DNA of 64,000 bases from Beta vulgaris subsp. vulgaris (GCF_026745355.1 NC_079203.1:4169946-4233945), one strand, 5' to 3'. Counted from the first letter of the stretch, positions 24,700 through 35,898 are shown. Notes: generated by a model not told the origin, from the letters alone. Made by a program: numbers and translations.

Positions 24700-25291
24700 A
24701 GCTTATCAATACTAGCCTGCCCGAATTTGAAAAATCAGCGGGCTCGGACACCAAAATGTGGCCTGAAGTTGGGGTTTAGTCTTGTACTTGGCGGTCTGAC
24801 TTCATTTCTGATTGTGGGCAATATTATAGGCTCATATTTTGGCCCGGCTCAGTCCGACAATTAGAGCCTTTATAATTCCCCTCCTCATATGTACGCTACA
24901 CTGTAGTAATGAGAAATAAATGAAATAATGAAAATTGTCCCTGCTCGGCCTACTTATGTTTTCTTAACTTTTCCATTTGTTTCTTAACAATTTAGGTCAA
25001 TAATCCGATACTAAAACAAACAAAGCAACATCAACCAATGAATTGTGGCTAATCACCATATTTTATTACTCAGTACTGCAGCGCAACGTACGTATGAGGA
25101 GGGGAAACATAAAAGTTTTAATTTGCCGAGTCGGGACAATATATTGGCCTGCAATATTGATCACGTTCCAACCCGAAATTAAATGGGGTCGCCAAGTCCA
25201 AGACCAAACCCCAACTTTGGACCACATTTTGGTTCCCAAGCCTACTGATTTTTTGGTCGGGCTCGAAGACCAAGCTAGTCTTGATTAGCTC
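24700..25291. mobile_element. Non-autonomous element with ~170-bp terminal inverted repeats
   Basis: Left arm (about 24700-24870) begins GAGCTTATCAATACTAGCCT and includes ACCAAAATGTGG and GTTGGGGTTTAGTCTTG. The right arm (25105-25291) is the diverged inverse, ending GTCTTGATTAGCTC. A TSD was not found. The class is unknown; a MITE or foldback derivative is likely. The short frames inside have no domains. Confidence 0.65.
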
Positions 25292-25303
25292 CACACGCAA
25301 TAT

Positions 25304-26870
25304 TAGGAGTGCTTAACGCACGAGCCGAGCCTGAATTATACGAGGCTCGGCCTGTGAGCTCAATAAGTGAAGCTCGGCTCGATTCGAGCTCGTGAACTTC
25401 TCTCAAGACTCAAGTTCGAGCTTGATTTGAGACAAATTAAGAATAAAGATCTTGCTGAATTATAGACTAGATTCAATAAGTATCATGAAGAAATATATTT
25501 TATTGGGATATTCTATATGGTGGCCTCCAAGTTTCACTTTTTCTACATGGTGGCAAAGCAAAAAAAAAAATATTATACAAAGTGACTCCTAGCTTGAGGA
25601 GATTCTACATAGTGACCAATTTTTAGTAATTAATGGTTCAATAACTAAACCCTATCCTTTCTCACTTAGCCCAATACCTTATCACTACCAACCAACCACC
25701 AGCCATGGCCACCACCTTCTTCTTCCATAACCATCCACTGCCGCGACCAATCTCTGGTACCGCCTTCTTCTTCCATAACCATCCATCGCCGCCACCTTCT
25801 TCTTCCACAACCAGCCACTGCCACCACCTTTTTTCTTCTCTCTCTTCGGATTCTCTCTATGCGAATTCAGTTGGGTGGGTTTATGGGTTTGTGGTGAAAC
25901 CGGATTTGTGGGCGGTGGGTTTTGTGGGTAAGGGGTTTCGGGGGTGGGTGAATAGGATTTGGTTTCGTAAGTTTGTGAGGGTGAGGTTTCAGGGTGTGGT
26001 TTTGCGGGGTGGGTTTCCGGGTCAGTGAAGAAGCTGGATCTTTAATTTGGGTGGTGGGCTTCGGCAAGGTGGTGGGTTTCGTGGGTAGAGGGTTTGTGGG
26101 TGTGGGGTTTTGTCGACGCGGGTTTGCGGGGGTGAGTTTCGTGGGTGGTAGGGTTTCGTCAGGCGGTGGAGTTTGGGTTAGGGTTAGGGTGGTGGGGTTT
26201 GGGTCAAGGTGGTGGGGTTTGTGGGTGAAGTTGGGTGCTTGGGTTTTGTGGGGGTTCTCGGGGAGGTGGGGTTTGCGTGGGAGTGGTGGTTCTTTGGATG
26301 GGTAGGATAATGGTTGGGTGTTTGTGGTGATGGTTTGGTTGTTTTGTGGTTGAGGTTAGGATAGGTTAGCCCACTAAGGTCACTAGGTATAATTTCTCAA
26401 AGTTGAGGGTCACTTGGTATAATATTCTTTTTGACCTGCCACCACATAGAAAACTTAAAAATAAGAGGCCACCATATAGAACATCCCTATTTTATTTCGT
26501 TTTTACATGCTAACCAAATGAATTGCTTACAAATATACATTAAAAAAAATCAACAAACTACATCTCATACAAAAAGAAAAATCATGAATTATTCAATGTA
26601 AAAAATTGTATAAAAAGATACATATAATAACTTTTTAAAGTGTTTTAGCATAGTAATAAATTTTTATAGGCTTTAAGTTATATATTTTTTTTTTATATGA
26701 AATAATAATCGAGCCTGTTCATGAGCTTTGGAGCCGAGTTTGGCCTAGTTAGGCTTGGCTCGCTAAAGTCTCGAGTCGAGCCTGAATCTGAGCTGGGCTA
26801 CCACGAGCCCGGCTTTGACCGAGTCAGATCTGAATTGTTTGCGAATAGATCGGGCTCATTATCACCCCTT
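25304..26870. mobile_element. hAT-type MITE interrupted by a Mutator-like element
   Basis: Ends TAGGAGTGCTTAACGCACGA (left) and, inverted, AAGGGGTGATAATGAGCCCG. The 8-bp TSD CGCAATAT is perfect on both sides (25296-25303, 26871-26878), as expected for hAT. The subterminal DNA is rich in GAGCTCG/GAGCCGAGC words. Without the nested insert and its TSD it is about 575 bp and non-coding. Confidence 0.85.
25505..26487. mobile_element. Mutator-like element (Pack-MULE-like) nested in the hAT
   Basis: TIRs of about 100-110 bp: left GGGATATTCTATATGGTGGC, right the inverse ending CCACCATATAGAACATCCC. The perfect 9-bp TSD TATTTTATT lies at 25496-25504 and 26488-26496. The interior is GC-rich compared with its surroundings, with three copies of CACCTTCTTCTTCCATAAC-like sequence and then a strongly G/T-biased plus strand (25870-26360). 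Frames inside (for example 25705-26028) look low-complexity and no host gene is recognised, so gene capture is possible but unproven. Confidence 0.85.
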
Positions 26871-27471
26871 CGCAATATATTCTCCAAAATAAATTAATTA
26901 ACTAAACTACTAGTATGGCCATAAAAAAATAAGCTACTAATATGAACCGACCTCATGTAAATTTAAGTTGGAGACAAAAACATTATACGGATTACGGAGT
27001 ACTTGAATAAAGACTACAAACGGGGAAAATAAATCACTCTCTTTCCCTAAAAAAAATAAAAATAAATCACTCTCTTTATTTCAAGAATCACTCTCTTCAT
27101 TTTAAAAATCACACCCATTATTGAAAAAAGAAAGTGAGTAAAAGAGAAAGTTCCAAAGAGATAGAAACAAGGATTTTTTTATTTTAATAATGCAACTTTT
27201 TTCACGTTCGCAAATAATAAGCTAATCTTTGGCTTATTCTCTAATAAAACAGCCTTTATAGTCGAGGTTCCTACAGTAGGAACCTACTATAATAGGTTGC
27301 ACCGTCCACGTGGCAATATGACCGTTGGGGGGAGTTAATTGCCCTCTTTATTTACCAACCTTTCCCTTTTCACCCACCTTTCGTTTACCCACCTTCCCCC
27401 TACCTTCTTCCTCCTTGAGTTTTTAGCTTCACGGAAATTTGCAGAAAAATTCCCCCCTCAAAAATTCATTC

Positions 27472-29197
27472 CACTAGGGGAAAAAAACGAAAGGGCTGCG
27501 GTGCAAGGGCTGCGTTTTCTGAAAAACGCAACCCTTAATAGTGAAAGGTTGTGGTTAGCCAAAAAAAACTGCAGCCCTTCGTATAAGAAGGGTTGCGATC
27601 AATGCAAAAAACCGCAACCCTTTTAGTGAAGGGCTGCGGTTAGCCGAAAATCGCAACCCTATAAGTAATAAAGGGCTGCGGTTTTTGGGCTAACCGTAGC
27701 CTTTTATGGGATTTTCTTTAAATTTTATTTGAAAGGAAGGAAAAGTATTTAGGCTTAAAATGTTAAGCGTGTATTTCACACAATCTCCTTCACTCATTCT
27801 CTCTCTCTCCTTGTCGACCTTCACGCCACTCTCTCTCCTCATTTCACCTTCACGCCCTATCTTCCCTCTCTCTCTCCTCTTTACAATTGCAAGTTCCGTC
27901 GTCTCTTCCGCCGCCAAACACAGATCTCTCTCCTCTTTCCGATCTTCTCTCACAACTAAATTAAACTTACTCTCTTTTTTTCTACTAATTTTCAATTTCA
28001 AATTTCTCTCAAAAACCCTCGTAATTGAAATCCCTTACAATTTATATATAGAAGATCGCTAATTTGGTACAATCGCAACAACAACAATTGCAGCAACAAC
28101 AACAACATCTGAAACGGCGTCGACCGTTCAGCTTCTCTCTCTCCTCTCATCTTCACGCCTCAACTTCTCTCTTCCTCCTCTCATCTTCTATCTTCCTCTA
28201 ACCCTCTCAATCACCTCTTAACCCAACGACGTCGACCGTTCGACAAGATACCGGCGGTTCGCCAGATGCAAAAATCGAACGTCGTTTCGCGAATTAGGGC
28301 ATCAAGACTTTATAGTTCTTGGAATGCGTCTGGTCCTTCTCTCTGATCCTTCCAATGCGTCTGGTCTCTCTGGCCTCCTCGTTCTCCCGCAATCCTTCGA
28401 GTTCGTCGTCTCTATATCATCTATCATGTTTCTTTGTTTTTGTTGTTGATTGTTTTTGTTTGATTTTTCATTTTTTAGGGCGATTTATTTGGGAGAGACG
28501 TTTTGCAGCTATATTAGTATTAATAAGGTCAATTTTGTTCCAGTTTTCGTTCTCCTCGTTTTTGTTCCGGTTTCGAGGTTTGAGATATTGCTATTAAGGT
28601 CAATCATTGCTTTTTTTTGTTGTTGTTAATTTTGTATACTTACAAATTTGATTTTGAGTGTAAAATGTTGTTGTTTTCTTGTTGTTTTGTGATTGAATTA
28701 ATGAATGTGATAATCGGTGAATTTTGCTACATTACTGCTAATAAGAGTTCAAGTTTCTGTTTCGTTGATTATGAGAGTAAATGTTGCTATTTTGTTGTTT
28801 GGTGATTGAATGAATGTGATGTTCGGTAAATTTTGCTATGATCGTATTGAAAATAGCTCCAGTTTCGAGGTTCAAGATACTTAGAAATTTGATTGTGAGA
28901 GGTTAAATGTCAGTTTGTGATTTTGTTATAATTTTATCAGTTTGGAATTGATTTTCTGTCACTTTGACATAAAAATGCAAAAAAAAAATATTTTTATTTT
29001 TTATTTTATTTGGGGTCCAAAAGGGCTACGGTTTAGGCCCAAAACTGCAGCTCTTCCAAAACTAAAGGGCTGCGGTTTTGAGCCTAAACCGCAGCCCTTC
29101 ACGTTTGCCAAAGCGCTGCTACGGAAAGGGCTACTGGCCAAAAACGTACCCATGAGGGTTGTTTTGACAGCAACCCTTCCTTATTTTTCCACTAATG
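27472..29197. mobile_element. CACTA (EnSpm) element nested in the MULE
   Basis: Left end CACTAGGGGAAAAAAACG; right end, inverted, CATTAGTGGAAAAATAAG. Flanked by the 3-bp TSD TTC (27469-27471, 29198-29200). Both subterminal regions (27490-27710 and 29025-29180) are packed with direct and inverted copies of AGGGCTGCGGTT, the usual CACTA arrangement for transposase binding. The middle (27760-28930) is CT-rich then T-rich, like a 5' UTR and intron of a captured gene, with no recognisable protein. 1,726 bp, non-autonomous. Confidence 0.8.
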
Positions 29198-29242
29198 TTC
29201 TTTTTAAATTGACCCCAAAAAAATCATTAAATCACCCAAAAT

Positions 29243-29783
29243 ATGGCAGGAGGAGGAAGATCATATTCAGCTTCTTCTTCAAATTCAAGAGGAGTAGTGT
29301 ACTGCAAGTGTGGTGGAATTGTGGTTGTACGAACACTGAAACATGAACCCAATATTCGGAGGAAGTTTCATGGATGTCCTTTATCGCCCGTTAGTGTTAA
29401 TTAAAATTTTGACCAATCACCAGAACTTTTGTAGTTAATTAGGGTTTAATTTGTTAAATTGGATTTTTTTGTAGGATTCAAAGTGTGACTTCATGAGGTG
29501 GATTGATGAAGGTAATTTCACAAACGAATTGGATGACCTTTCGATTTCGCCTTCTAGATTGAGATGTAACTATATGAGAGTTGGAATATGAGTTGAAGTT
29601 GAAGGATGACAAAATAAAAAAAAAATACAGATCAAAAAGAAGAAATTGGAGGAAATCAATCAGGAGCTGAACATGAACCTAAGCCAATTGCGCATTGAGA
29701 GGATTAATTGTGCTGCAAGGACTGAGAATAATTTACCAATGGTGGCTTTTTTATATGGATATTTTTGCAATTGTGTTGTATAA
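29243..29783 (+). pseudogene. GRF-type zinc-finger protein carried by the MULE, frame-broken
   Basis: Exon 1 (29243-29389) encodes MAGGGRS..., then VVYCKCGGIVVVRTLKHEPN and RRKFHGCP. Exon 2 begins at 29475 with DSKCDFMRWIDEG after a clean GT-AG intron (29390-29474). Together these give the GRF zinc motif, C-X-C then single C and C, with the Arg-rich block. After exon 2 the frame meets stops. Coiled-coil sequence (LEYELKLKDDKIK, then KLEEINQELNMNLSQLRIER) and a hydrophobic end (MVAFLYGYFCNCVV) appear in other frames around an A-run near 29618, so one or more frameshifts broke the gene. It lies divergent to the transposase inside the same TIRs. Confidence 0.75.
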
Positions 29784-30289
29784 CCTAAAGTAATGTTGTG
29801 ACTTGTTGTGTCTTTGAGTGTTTTACCTACATTTGGTGAATATATGACACCTTAACCTAAATTGGTGAATGTATTACACCTTTTATAATGACTAATATGT
29901 GAGGAACTTAGCATTTTAGCTTGAATACAAGTCATTGCAATTAATAATGTTGATAATGTCAAAATAAATTCAAGACTTAATGCCACAAGTCATAATGTCA
30001 TACAAGTCAAAAAAAGTAAACCCGATGCATAATGTTTCCAAAAGACTATTGTCTTGCAAAATGCCACAAGGCTTCCAAACTGATAAAAAAAAATCCTAAT
30101 CATAAAGACTACTGAGTAGGCTGATGGACAGTTGATATATATACTTGGCTTCATTATGAGCATGAAGCTTCAAGGTGAGGCATTGATCTTTGTGTAGTAG
30201 ACTGATATGGCTGCATGAAACAACATTAAAATACATTAGCATCATAACAAAAAACTCCACATATAGCAACAACACAAGCGACAAAAAAA

Positions 30290-33190
30290 AACTTACATCA
30301 ACTACATGGCCAGCATCAGATGTAAAAAAGACACCAAGACCTGCAGGTACTTGACTCCTACCCCTTCCCCTGTCTCTACTAGCACTACTTGCTCCCCTGC
30401 CTCTTGTTCCCCTCCCTTCCACCATCATTGTTAGCACCCCCGGTACCCCTGCCTCTTCTAGAACTAGTTGTTTTCCTCCCTCTTTGTTCATCATTATTAG
30501 CTTCCCTCCCCCTGCCATTAACTCCCCACTTTCTTCTAGTTTGTAAAGTAGATCTTCCACCACCACCCCTTGACCCGATTCCTCCTAGAATCATTCTTCC
30601 ATTCCTACCCAACTGGCTTGGTTGGGCTGTTGCATAATGATGAGGTGCTACTCTTGTTGTTGCGTTTGTTGTGGTCACTACTGCTGTTGTTGTTGATGTT
30701 GTGGGCATTGTTGTTGCGTTTGTTATGGTCCCTACTGCTTTTGTTGTTGATGTTGTGGGCATTATTGTTGCGTTTGTTGTGGTCAATACTGCTGTTGTTG
30801 TTGATGTTGTGGCCATTATTGTTGTTGTTGTGGCCAAGGTTGTTAATGTTGTTGTTGTGTTTGTTGTTGCCCTGCTTCCAGGTGGTTGGCCATCATTTAT
30901 GGGCCTTCCTTGGGGCTCTTTGGAGGTGGTGCAGGAGGAGTAGCAGTGTCTTTGTTTGGGCACTTCCTCTTATTATGACCCGTATGTTGACATATGTCAC
31001 ATGTCATTTCTATGCCAAACCTTCTCAATACACCAGGTTTCTTGGAGTCTTCATAAGGATCTTTCCTCCTATTTTTTCTAGGTCTTCTCGGACCTATTTT
31101 TATAGGAGGAGGAATGAGATCTGAATCCACCTTTGGTGCATGCCTTTCACCTACACAGGGGGGAATTGACCTTGCAACCAAGTACACAAACATCTCATTA
31201 AATAACTAAATTCACTGACTTTTAAAAAAGAGATTGAATGTAATAGTTGCTTACCTCCATAGGCTAACAAATAAACATCTCTACTATAACACTTGTCAAC
31301 ATAGTCCTCTGCTTGCTTGTTCAAGAAAAAGATGCATGCTATGGCATGACAATATGGAACATCCATCATCTCCCACATATTGCAAGTGGATGTCATTGCT
31401 TCAAGATCAACAACCAACTGATCCAAGAAATAGCTGACATTGAACATTGTATCTGTTGAAGGCATCACATCACATTGAGGTGCTTTACTTTTTTTGTTTT
31501 TTCAGTAGCACCTGAATTCTTGGACACAATGAGGAAGTACATTTCTCCATTTATTTTCTCTTCAACACTAGTTTCTGCATTAGTGCTGCTCTAATTTTCT
31601 CCATCTTTTAAAGTAAATGCTTTGTTCTTGCATTAATTATGTAGCCTTTGAAAGTTTTTGCCATGTTGTTTGTCACTGCATCACTTTTCATCCTACAATC
31701 CATGAAATCCCTACAAAACACCTTTGGGTGTGAGCTACAAAAGCATATGCAACATGCTCATTGATCTCCCTCAATTCTGCCAGAGCATCCTCATAGTCAG
31801 TGATATTGTAGGCTTTAACTATTTTCCAAAATGCAAGCTTGATTCATATCCCTTGAATTGTCTTTGCCATAATGCATATATATGTCTAGCACAGTGACGA
31901 TGCTCAGCTTTTGGAAGAATTGTTGACATAACATGCAAAATAGCCTAAAAGGGAAAACAAGGTCTTAGCACTAAGATGAATGTAATATGATAATGATAAT
32001 ACATTTGGATGGATGAAATGAAATAATTACTTACAGGATGTTCATCATACACTATTGCAACATCATCACCATCTCCAAGCTCCAAATAGTTTTGTAGGAG
32101 CACAAAAAACCAGCCCCATGACATGTTATTTTCACCTTCCACCACAACCGATGCAATTGGGAACATTTGTTCATTCCCATCCCTTCCCACTGCAGACAAC
32201 AATTGTCCTCCCAAGAATTTTTTAAGAAAACATGCATCCACACAAATGATTTTCCTACATCCTTGCAACCAACCAACTATCAACCCTTCAGAACATGTGA
32301 ATAGCCTCTGGAATACAGGTGGACCATCACTTATGGCAACATCAGTCACAAAATCTAATATGGTCCCTGGGCTGCTAGCTTTCAATACTTGTGTATATGG
32401 CACAATCTTATTGCAATGCTCATGCATACTACCATGTAGCAACTTATGGGCTGCATATTTTACTTTGTATGCAAAATCTCTTTTCACCACAACCTTAAAA
32501 CCTCTCTTAATGGTCTCTCTAATCTCTTTAGCTGGCCAATGTGGCCTACACTTGAATATATCTAAGAATTGAGTAGTAATCCAACTGGATTTCAGTTGCC
32601 TATTCTTAGTCATATTCCTATTGCAAGTGTGTATATCATTAACAGTTCTAACAACAAATGTGGACATCCTACTATCCCAAGCATCATATAAGTAAAAAGG
32701 ACACCCTTTTAAGCAATATATTCCTACTTGTTGTTTTCTATTCTTATTACTTAAACCAACAGTTACATTCCTTTCTTAATAAATTGCATACTTGGCAATA
32801 ACTTGTTTAAAGTCATGCTTGGAAGGAAATCTCTGACCTACCTTCCACGTGAACTTGGAGAAGTCTGTGTTGGAGCTCACAAGCACTGGCCTTCTTCTTT
32901 TTCTTTCCTCCAAAGTCATATCTTCATCATCATCACTTGTGTGGGGTGTTAAAATTTCATCATCACTCTCCTCATACTCAACTGACATACCCACTGGCAG
33001 GATTAGATGTTCCCTCTTCTCCTTCCTTGCTAGGTTGATGGACCCCTTGCTCTGTCCTTTCAAGCCCTTCTGATGCCTCTCTTTGCAGTTGATCAAAAAT
33101 CTCTTTCAACTTCTTATTGCATTCTTTCACCTTCACCCTAACATCAAAATACTCCTCATCACTATTATCAGAATCCAACCACTCATCTTC
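30290..33190 (-). pseudogene. Mutator-like (MULE) transposase, damaged
   Basis: N to C on the minus strand: an acidic segment (DSDNSDEEYFD, about 33178); the MuDR DNA-binding domain (FTWKVGQRFPSKHDFKQVI, about 32870-32780); an in-frame TAA at 32776-32778, after which the same frame continues with GIYCLKGCPFYL. The transposase core follows: IICVDACFLKKFLGGQLL (first catalytic Asp) and DGNEQMFPIASVVVEGEN, to YDEHP at about 32040. An intron follows, with donor GTAAGTAATT, then AEHRHCARHIYALWQRQF (about 31905-31850). Next come a SWIM finger (STCNMWEMMDVPYCHAIAC, about 31400-31330) and a CCHC knuckle (CDICQHTGHNKRKC, about 31010-30960). A Thr/Ala/Asn low-complexity tail ends in GLGVFFTSDAGHVVDV. 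Other frame breaks lie near 33000-33090 and 31600-31700. Confidence 0.88.
30650..30860. repeat. ~63-bp minisatellite in the MULE transposase tail
   Basis: About three copies of a unit with TTGTTGCGTTTGTTGTGGTC and GTTGTTGATGTTGTGG. On the coding (minus) strand it gives repeated Thr-rich units such as TTTNATTMPTTST, so the C-terminal tail length is set by repeat number. Confidence 0.8.
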
Positions 33191-33891
33191 AAATTCATCT
33201 TCCCTTAATTCAGGCTCATACTCCTCACTTTTAGGTTCAATTAAATCTAACTCAGTTTCCTCACCATCATCAACTTACTTATTGTTTTTAGGTGGTTTGT
33301 ATGCAGGGTCACTCACACCAGTGTCATCACCAGACAAATCTGAAATATTGAGCTAATCTTTAATATTCAGCTCATTTCCATAACCTTCTGAGCCCAGTTT
33401 TGTGTTCCCAGCAGAAGTGAAAGGAAGAGAGGCAGTGTTATGCTTTAAACGTGAGATAGGATCAGTGCTTAGGGTTGGTTGGAAAAAGGGAGGTTCATTT
33501 GTTTTTTTTTTTTGGCTTCTTGTTGAGGTGGAAGGTTCTATGTGCAAAGCTAGGGTGGGGCCAGGTACTTGGTGCAAATTTGATGTGGAATCATGTGAGA
33601 TAGGCTGACTGTTTAAGATTGGGAAGGATAATGGCTGGTGCTTTGGCTTTTCTTTTTTTTTGTTGAGGTGGAAGGTTATGTAGGGTCAAATTTGAGGGGT
33701 AAAGTTGATGTGAGTTCATTAGTCTTAGGTGGACTTCCACTAGTGTTGTCAACAACTTTCTTCCTAGGACTAAATCTCACATGTTCTGGTCCCCTCCTTA
33801 TAGTCAACTTCTCAGGTCCTGTTTTTGGTGGATTTTGAGCAATGGGATTCAAATGGCTTTGTGGAATAGGAGGGGTCAGTGTAAAGAACAA
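33191..33891 (-). pseudogene. Pro/Ser-rich linker between PB1-like and MuDR domains
   Basis: Several short minus-strand frames (for example 33353-33577 and 33676-33891) contain PIPQSHLNPIAQNPP and RRGPEHVRFSPRKK-like, low-complexity sequence. They sit between two recognisable parts of the MULE protein and probably are the broken linker. Frame changes and stops prevent one continuous reading. Confidence 0.45.
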
Positions 33892-34287
33892 TTAGTAAAC
33901 CCTTCTTAGTGTGACATATATAGATGTCAATACACATGTTCTCCTGACAAATGCACCCATCTCTAACACCTCATCATCATGATACAAATGTCTTAACCCA
34001 GTGTTTAAGGGCAGTCGTGGAATCAAGTAAAACATCCCAAAAAATTTCGGGTATTCACCACATTTCTTCCCTAACTCCTCTAAGTACCAGTAGCACAACT
34101 CATCAGGATCTACACTAAATGTCCGTACTACTCCACCTTCATAAACCATATCACCCCTCTTATCATTATTTTTAAAATCACCACCATGACAAACTTTTAA
34201 GGTCACATTATCCATCCTACCAGTTAAATCAAAAAAATTAAAAGATTGCAAATTTTTCAATCCCAAGCACAGCTTAACCAAATTCAA
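33892..34287 (-). pseudogene. PB1-like N-terminal domain of the MULE protein
   Basis: 131-codon frame. The likely start is the internal Met at 34215 (MDNVTLKVCHGGDF). It continues MVYEGGVVRTFSVDPDELCY, LEELGKKCG and LRHLYHDDEVLEMG. This resembles the PB1-like N-terminal segment seen, from memory, on many Mutator transposases in beet and relatives. It probably belonged to the same protein as the transposase at 30290-33190 but now ends at a stop (TLRRVY). Confidence 0.65.
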
Positions 34288-34751
34288 AAATTTAAGGACT
34301 TAAAGATAAAGGTTCAACAAAATTGTCTCCAATTACTCGAATTTCTAGCCAATTTGTTCACAGCTCCACCAAATCAAGCTCCACCAAATTAAGCTTCACG
34401 AATTGCATCAACAACGAAATGCGAGAAGAGAGAGAAATGCAAGAAGATAGAGAATTATGAGAAGAGAGAGAATTGCAAAAATAGTGAGAACTCACCTCAC
34501 TATGTTGATTGCATGGAATTGATGAGAGAGAAAGCTTGAATGTCACTAATGGAGGAAGAAAGAGATTTAGTTTTTTTTTCTATTTTTAATTTTCTGAGTA
34601 AGTCAACTCTTCGTTTTTTTTGTTTGTTGAGGATTTAGGAGGGAAAGAAGTCAATTAATGAGGAGTAACTTGTTCAACAGGTTAATGGTAAATTATACCC
34701 AATGTAGGAACCCCGACTACAAAGGTTGTTCTATTAGGGAATAAGCCAAAA

Positions 34752-34868
34752 GTTAGCTTGTTATTTGCGAACGTGAAAAAGGCTGCATTATCAAAATCAA
34801 AAAATCCCAAAGGTTAGCTTGTTATTTGCGAACGTGAAAAAGGCTGCATTATCAAAATCAAAAAATCC
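34752..34868. repeat. Duplicated outer part of the right MULE TIR
   Basis: The terminal ~57-60 bp (GTTAGCTTGTTATTTGCGAA through TCAAAATCAAAAAATCC) occurs twice in tandem with a period of about 61 bp. The left TIR has it once. Confidence 0.9.
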
Positions 34869-34877
34869 TAGAAACAA

Positions 34878-35280
34878 AAGTTAGATATTTTGTATTTCTC
34901 GAAGAAAATCAACATTTTTTTGCAAGTAACCCACAACTTCCTCTTTCATACTTGTAATTCCTTCAGTTCTTAATCAACTTATGAAAATTTGTTGTTTGCT
35001 TTTCGAGTTATTAGTGTTTTTACGGTTGTTTTTTTATTGTTTGTTCAATTTTCTCATTGTTGTTGAAATTCTTGGTGTTATTTTTTTATGGATCTTTGTA
35101 AAATTGTAACTCTAAAAGTTGCTTGGGTAAAATGATGAACGCTTTTTTTTTTTTTGAAATTTTGATGCTCTTGCTGTTTTTTACTGTATTATTGTTGAAA
35201 TTCATGCTGATTCCCTTACTAGTCTTTGTGAAATTGTAAATTTTTAGAAAAATAATTACGGTTTAAAATTTTCTTATGAG
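34878..35280. other. Intergenic, no gene seen
   Basis: T-rich DNA between the MULE and the solo LTR. Several imperfect repeats of TTTTTTATTGTTGTTGAAATT-like sequence, some recurring after the LTR (about 35940-36240). No gene. Confidence 0.5.
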
Positions 35281-35285
35281 AAGGG

Positions 35286-35898
35286 TGTAGGCATAAAAAT
35301 TTTAATATATGCCACGTCACACATTTAGTTGACCCGTTAAAGCCTTCAAGACAAATGTTGACTTTTATTTATGAGTGATCATATAAATTAAAAAATTTAG
35401 GCTTACTATTAAACTTGGCCTATTTTAATTAAATCATTTATTATTGGGTCATGGACTCATTAAATGAAAGTTGGACTCTTAATAGAGTTATGTCCATGAA
35501 GCCCATGAGGCAAGACAAATGGAAACCCTAGGATTCTCCTAACTCTATAAATAGAGCTCTCCTCACTTGCAAGGGGAGAAGGATAGAAAACTAAAAAAAA
35601 GGAAGAAAAGGAGAAGAAATCAGACTCCAGAGCCAGCAAGGAGAAAAACATAAGGCACATCCTAAACTTCTCAAGTAATCAACATCCTTGATCTTATCCT
35701 TGAACAAGATCAAGCATGAAGGCCCTTATTCATGAAAAACAAAGTTGTTCATGAATTACAAAGTTCAAATACACGTGGAGATTTAATCAGAGGATTAAAA
35801 CATTAGAGATTGTAACCCAAAAATACAAAATTAATAAAATATTATTTTTTTCACATTTTTTGACTCTCTATTTTGCAGATCTAAAATTTGTGTTTACA
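35286..35898 (+). mobile_element. Solo LTR of a retrotransposon
   Basis: Begins TGTAGGCATAAAA and ends GTGTTTACA (TG...CA), flanked by a perfect 5-bp TSD AAGGG (35281-35285, 35899-35903). A TATA box (CTATAAATAG, about 35545-35554) and an AATAAAA-type poly(A) signal near 35829 set the plus orientation. 613 bp. No internal coding region or primer-binding site remains, consistent with LTR-LTR recombination. Superfamily not determinable. Confidence 0.9.
35545..35554 (+). promoter_or_regulatory. TATA box of the solo LTR
   Basis: CTATAAATAG followed by a purine-rich leader (GGAGAAGGATAGAAAAC). It could still drive read-through transcription into 35900-37150. Confidence 0.6.

Larger units (their letters stand above)
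27171..34868 (-). mobile_element. 7.7-kb Mutator-like element (MULE) with transposase, PB1-like and GRF genes
   Basis: Ends GGATTTTTT; TIRs of about 105 bp share CACGTTCGCAAATAA, GGCTTATTC and GGGGTTCCTAC/GAGGTTCCTAC. The perfect 9-bp TSD TAGAAACAA lies at 27162-27170 and 34869-34877. The minus strand carries a PB1-like N-terminal segment (34215-33892), an acidic linker, a MuDR DNA-binding domain, the MULE transposase, a SWIM zinc finger and a CCHC knuckle. A GRF zinc-finger gene lies on the plus strand. A CACTA element is nested at 27472-29197. The right TIR carries a duplicated outer segment. Stops and frameshifts show it is no longer autonomous. Confidence 0.9.

Noticed and set aside
26160..26190. 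Telomere-like GTTAGGGTTAGGG
   Set aside because: Only about two units in a generally G-rich MULE interior, not a telomeric tract.
25994..26305. Gly/Val-rich frame in the nested MULE
   Set aside because: Translation of a G/T-biased strand; no domain and no start context.
27760..28062. Ser/Leu-rich frame inside the CACTA element
   Set aside because: CT-rich leader-like DNA; no homology recognised and no downstream exon.
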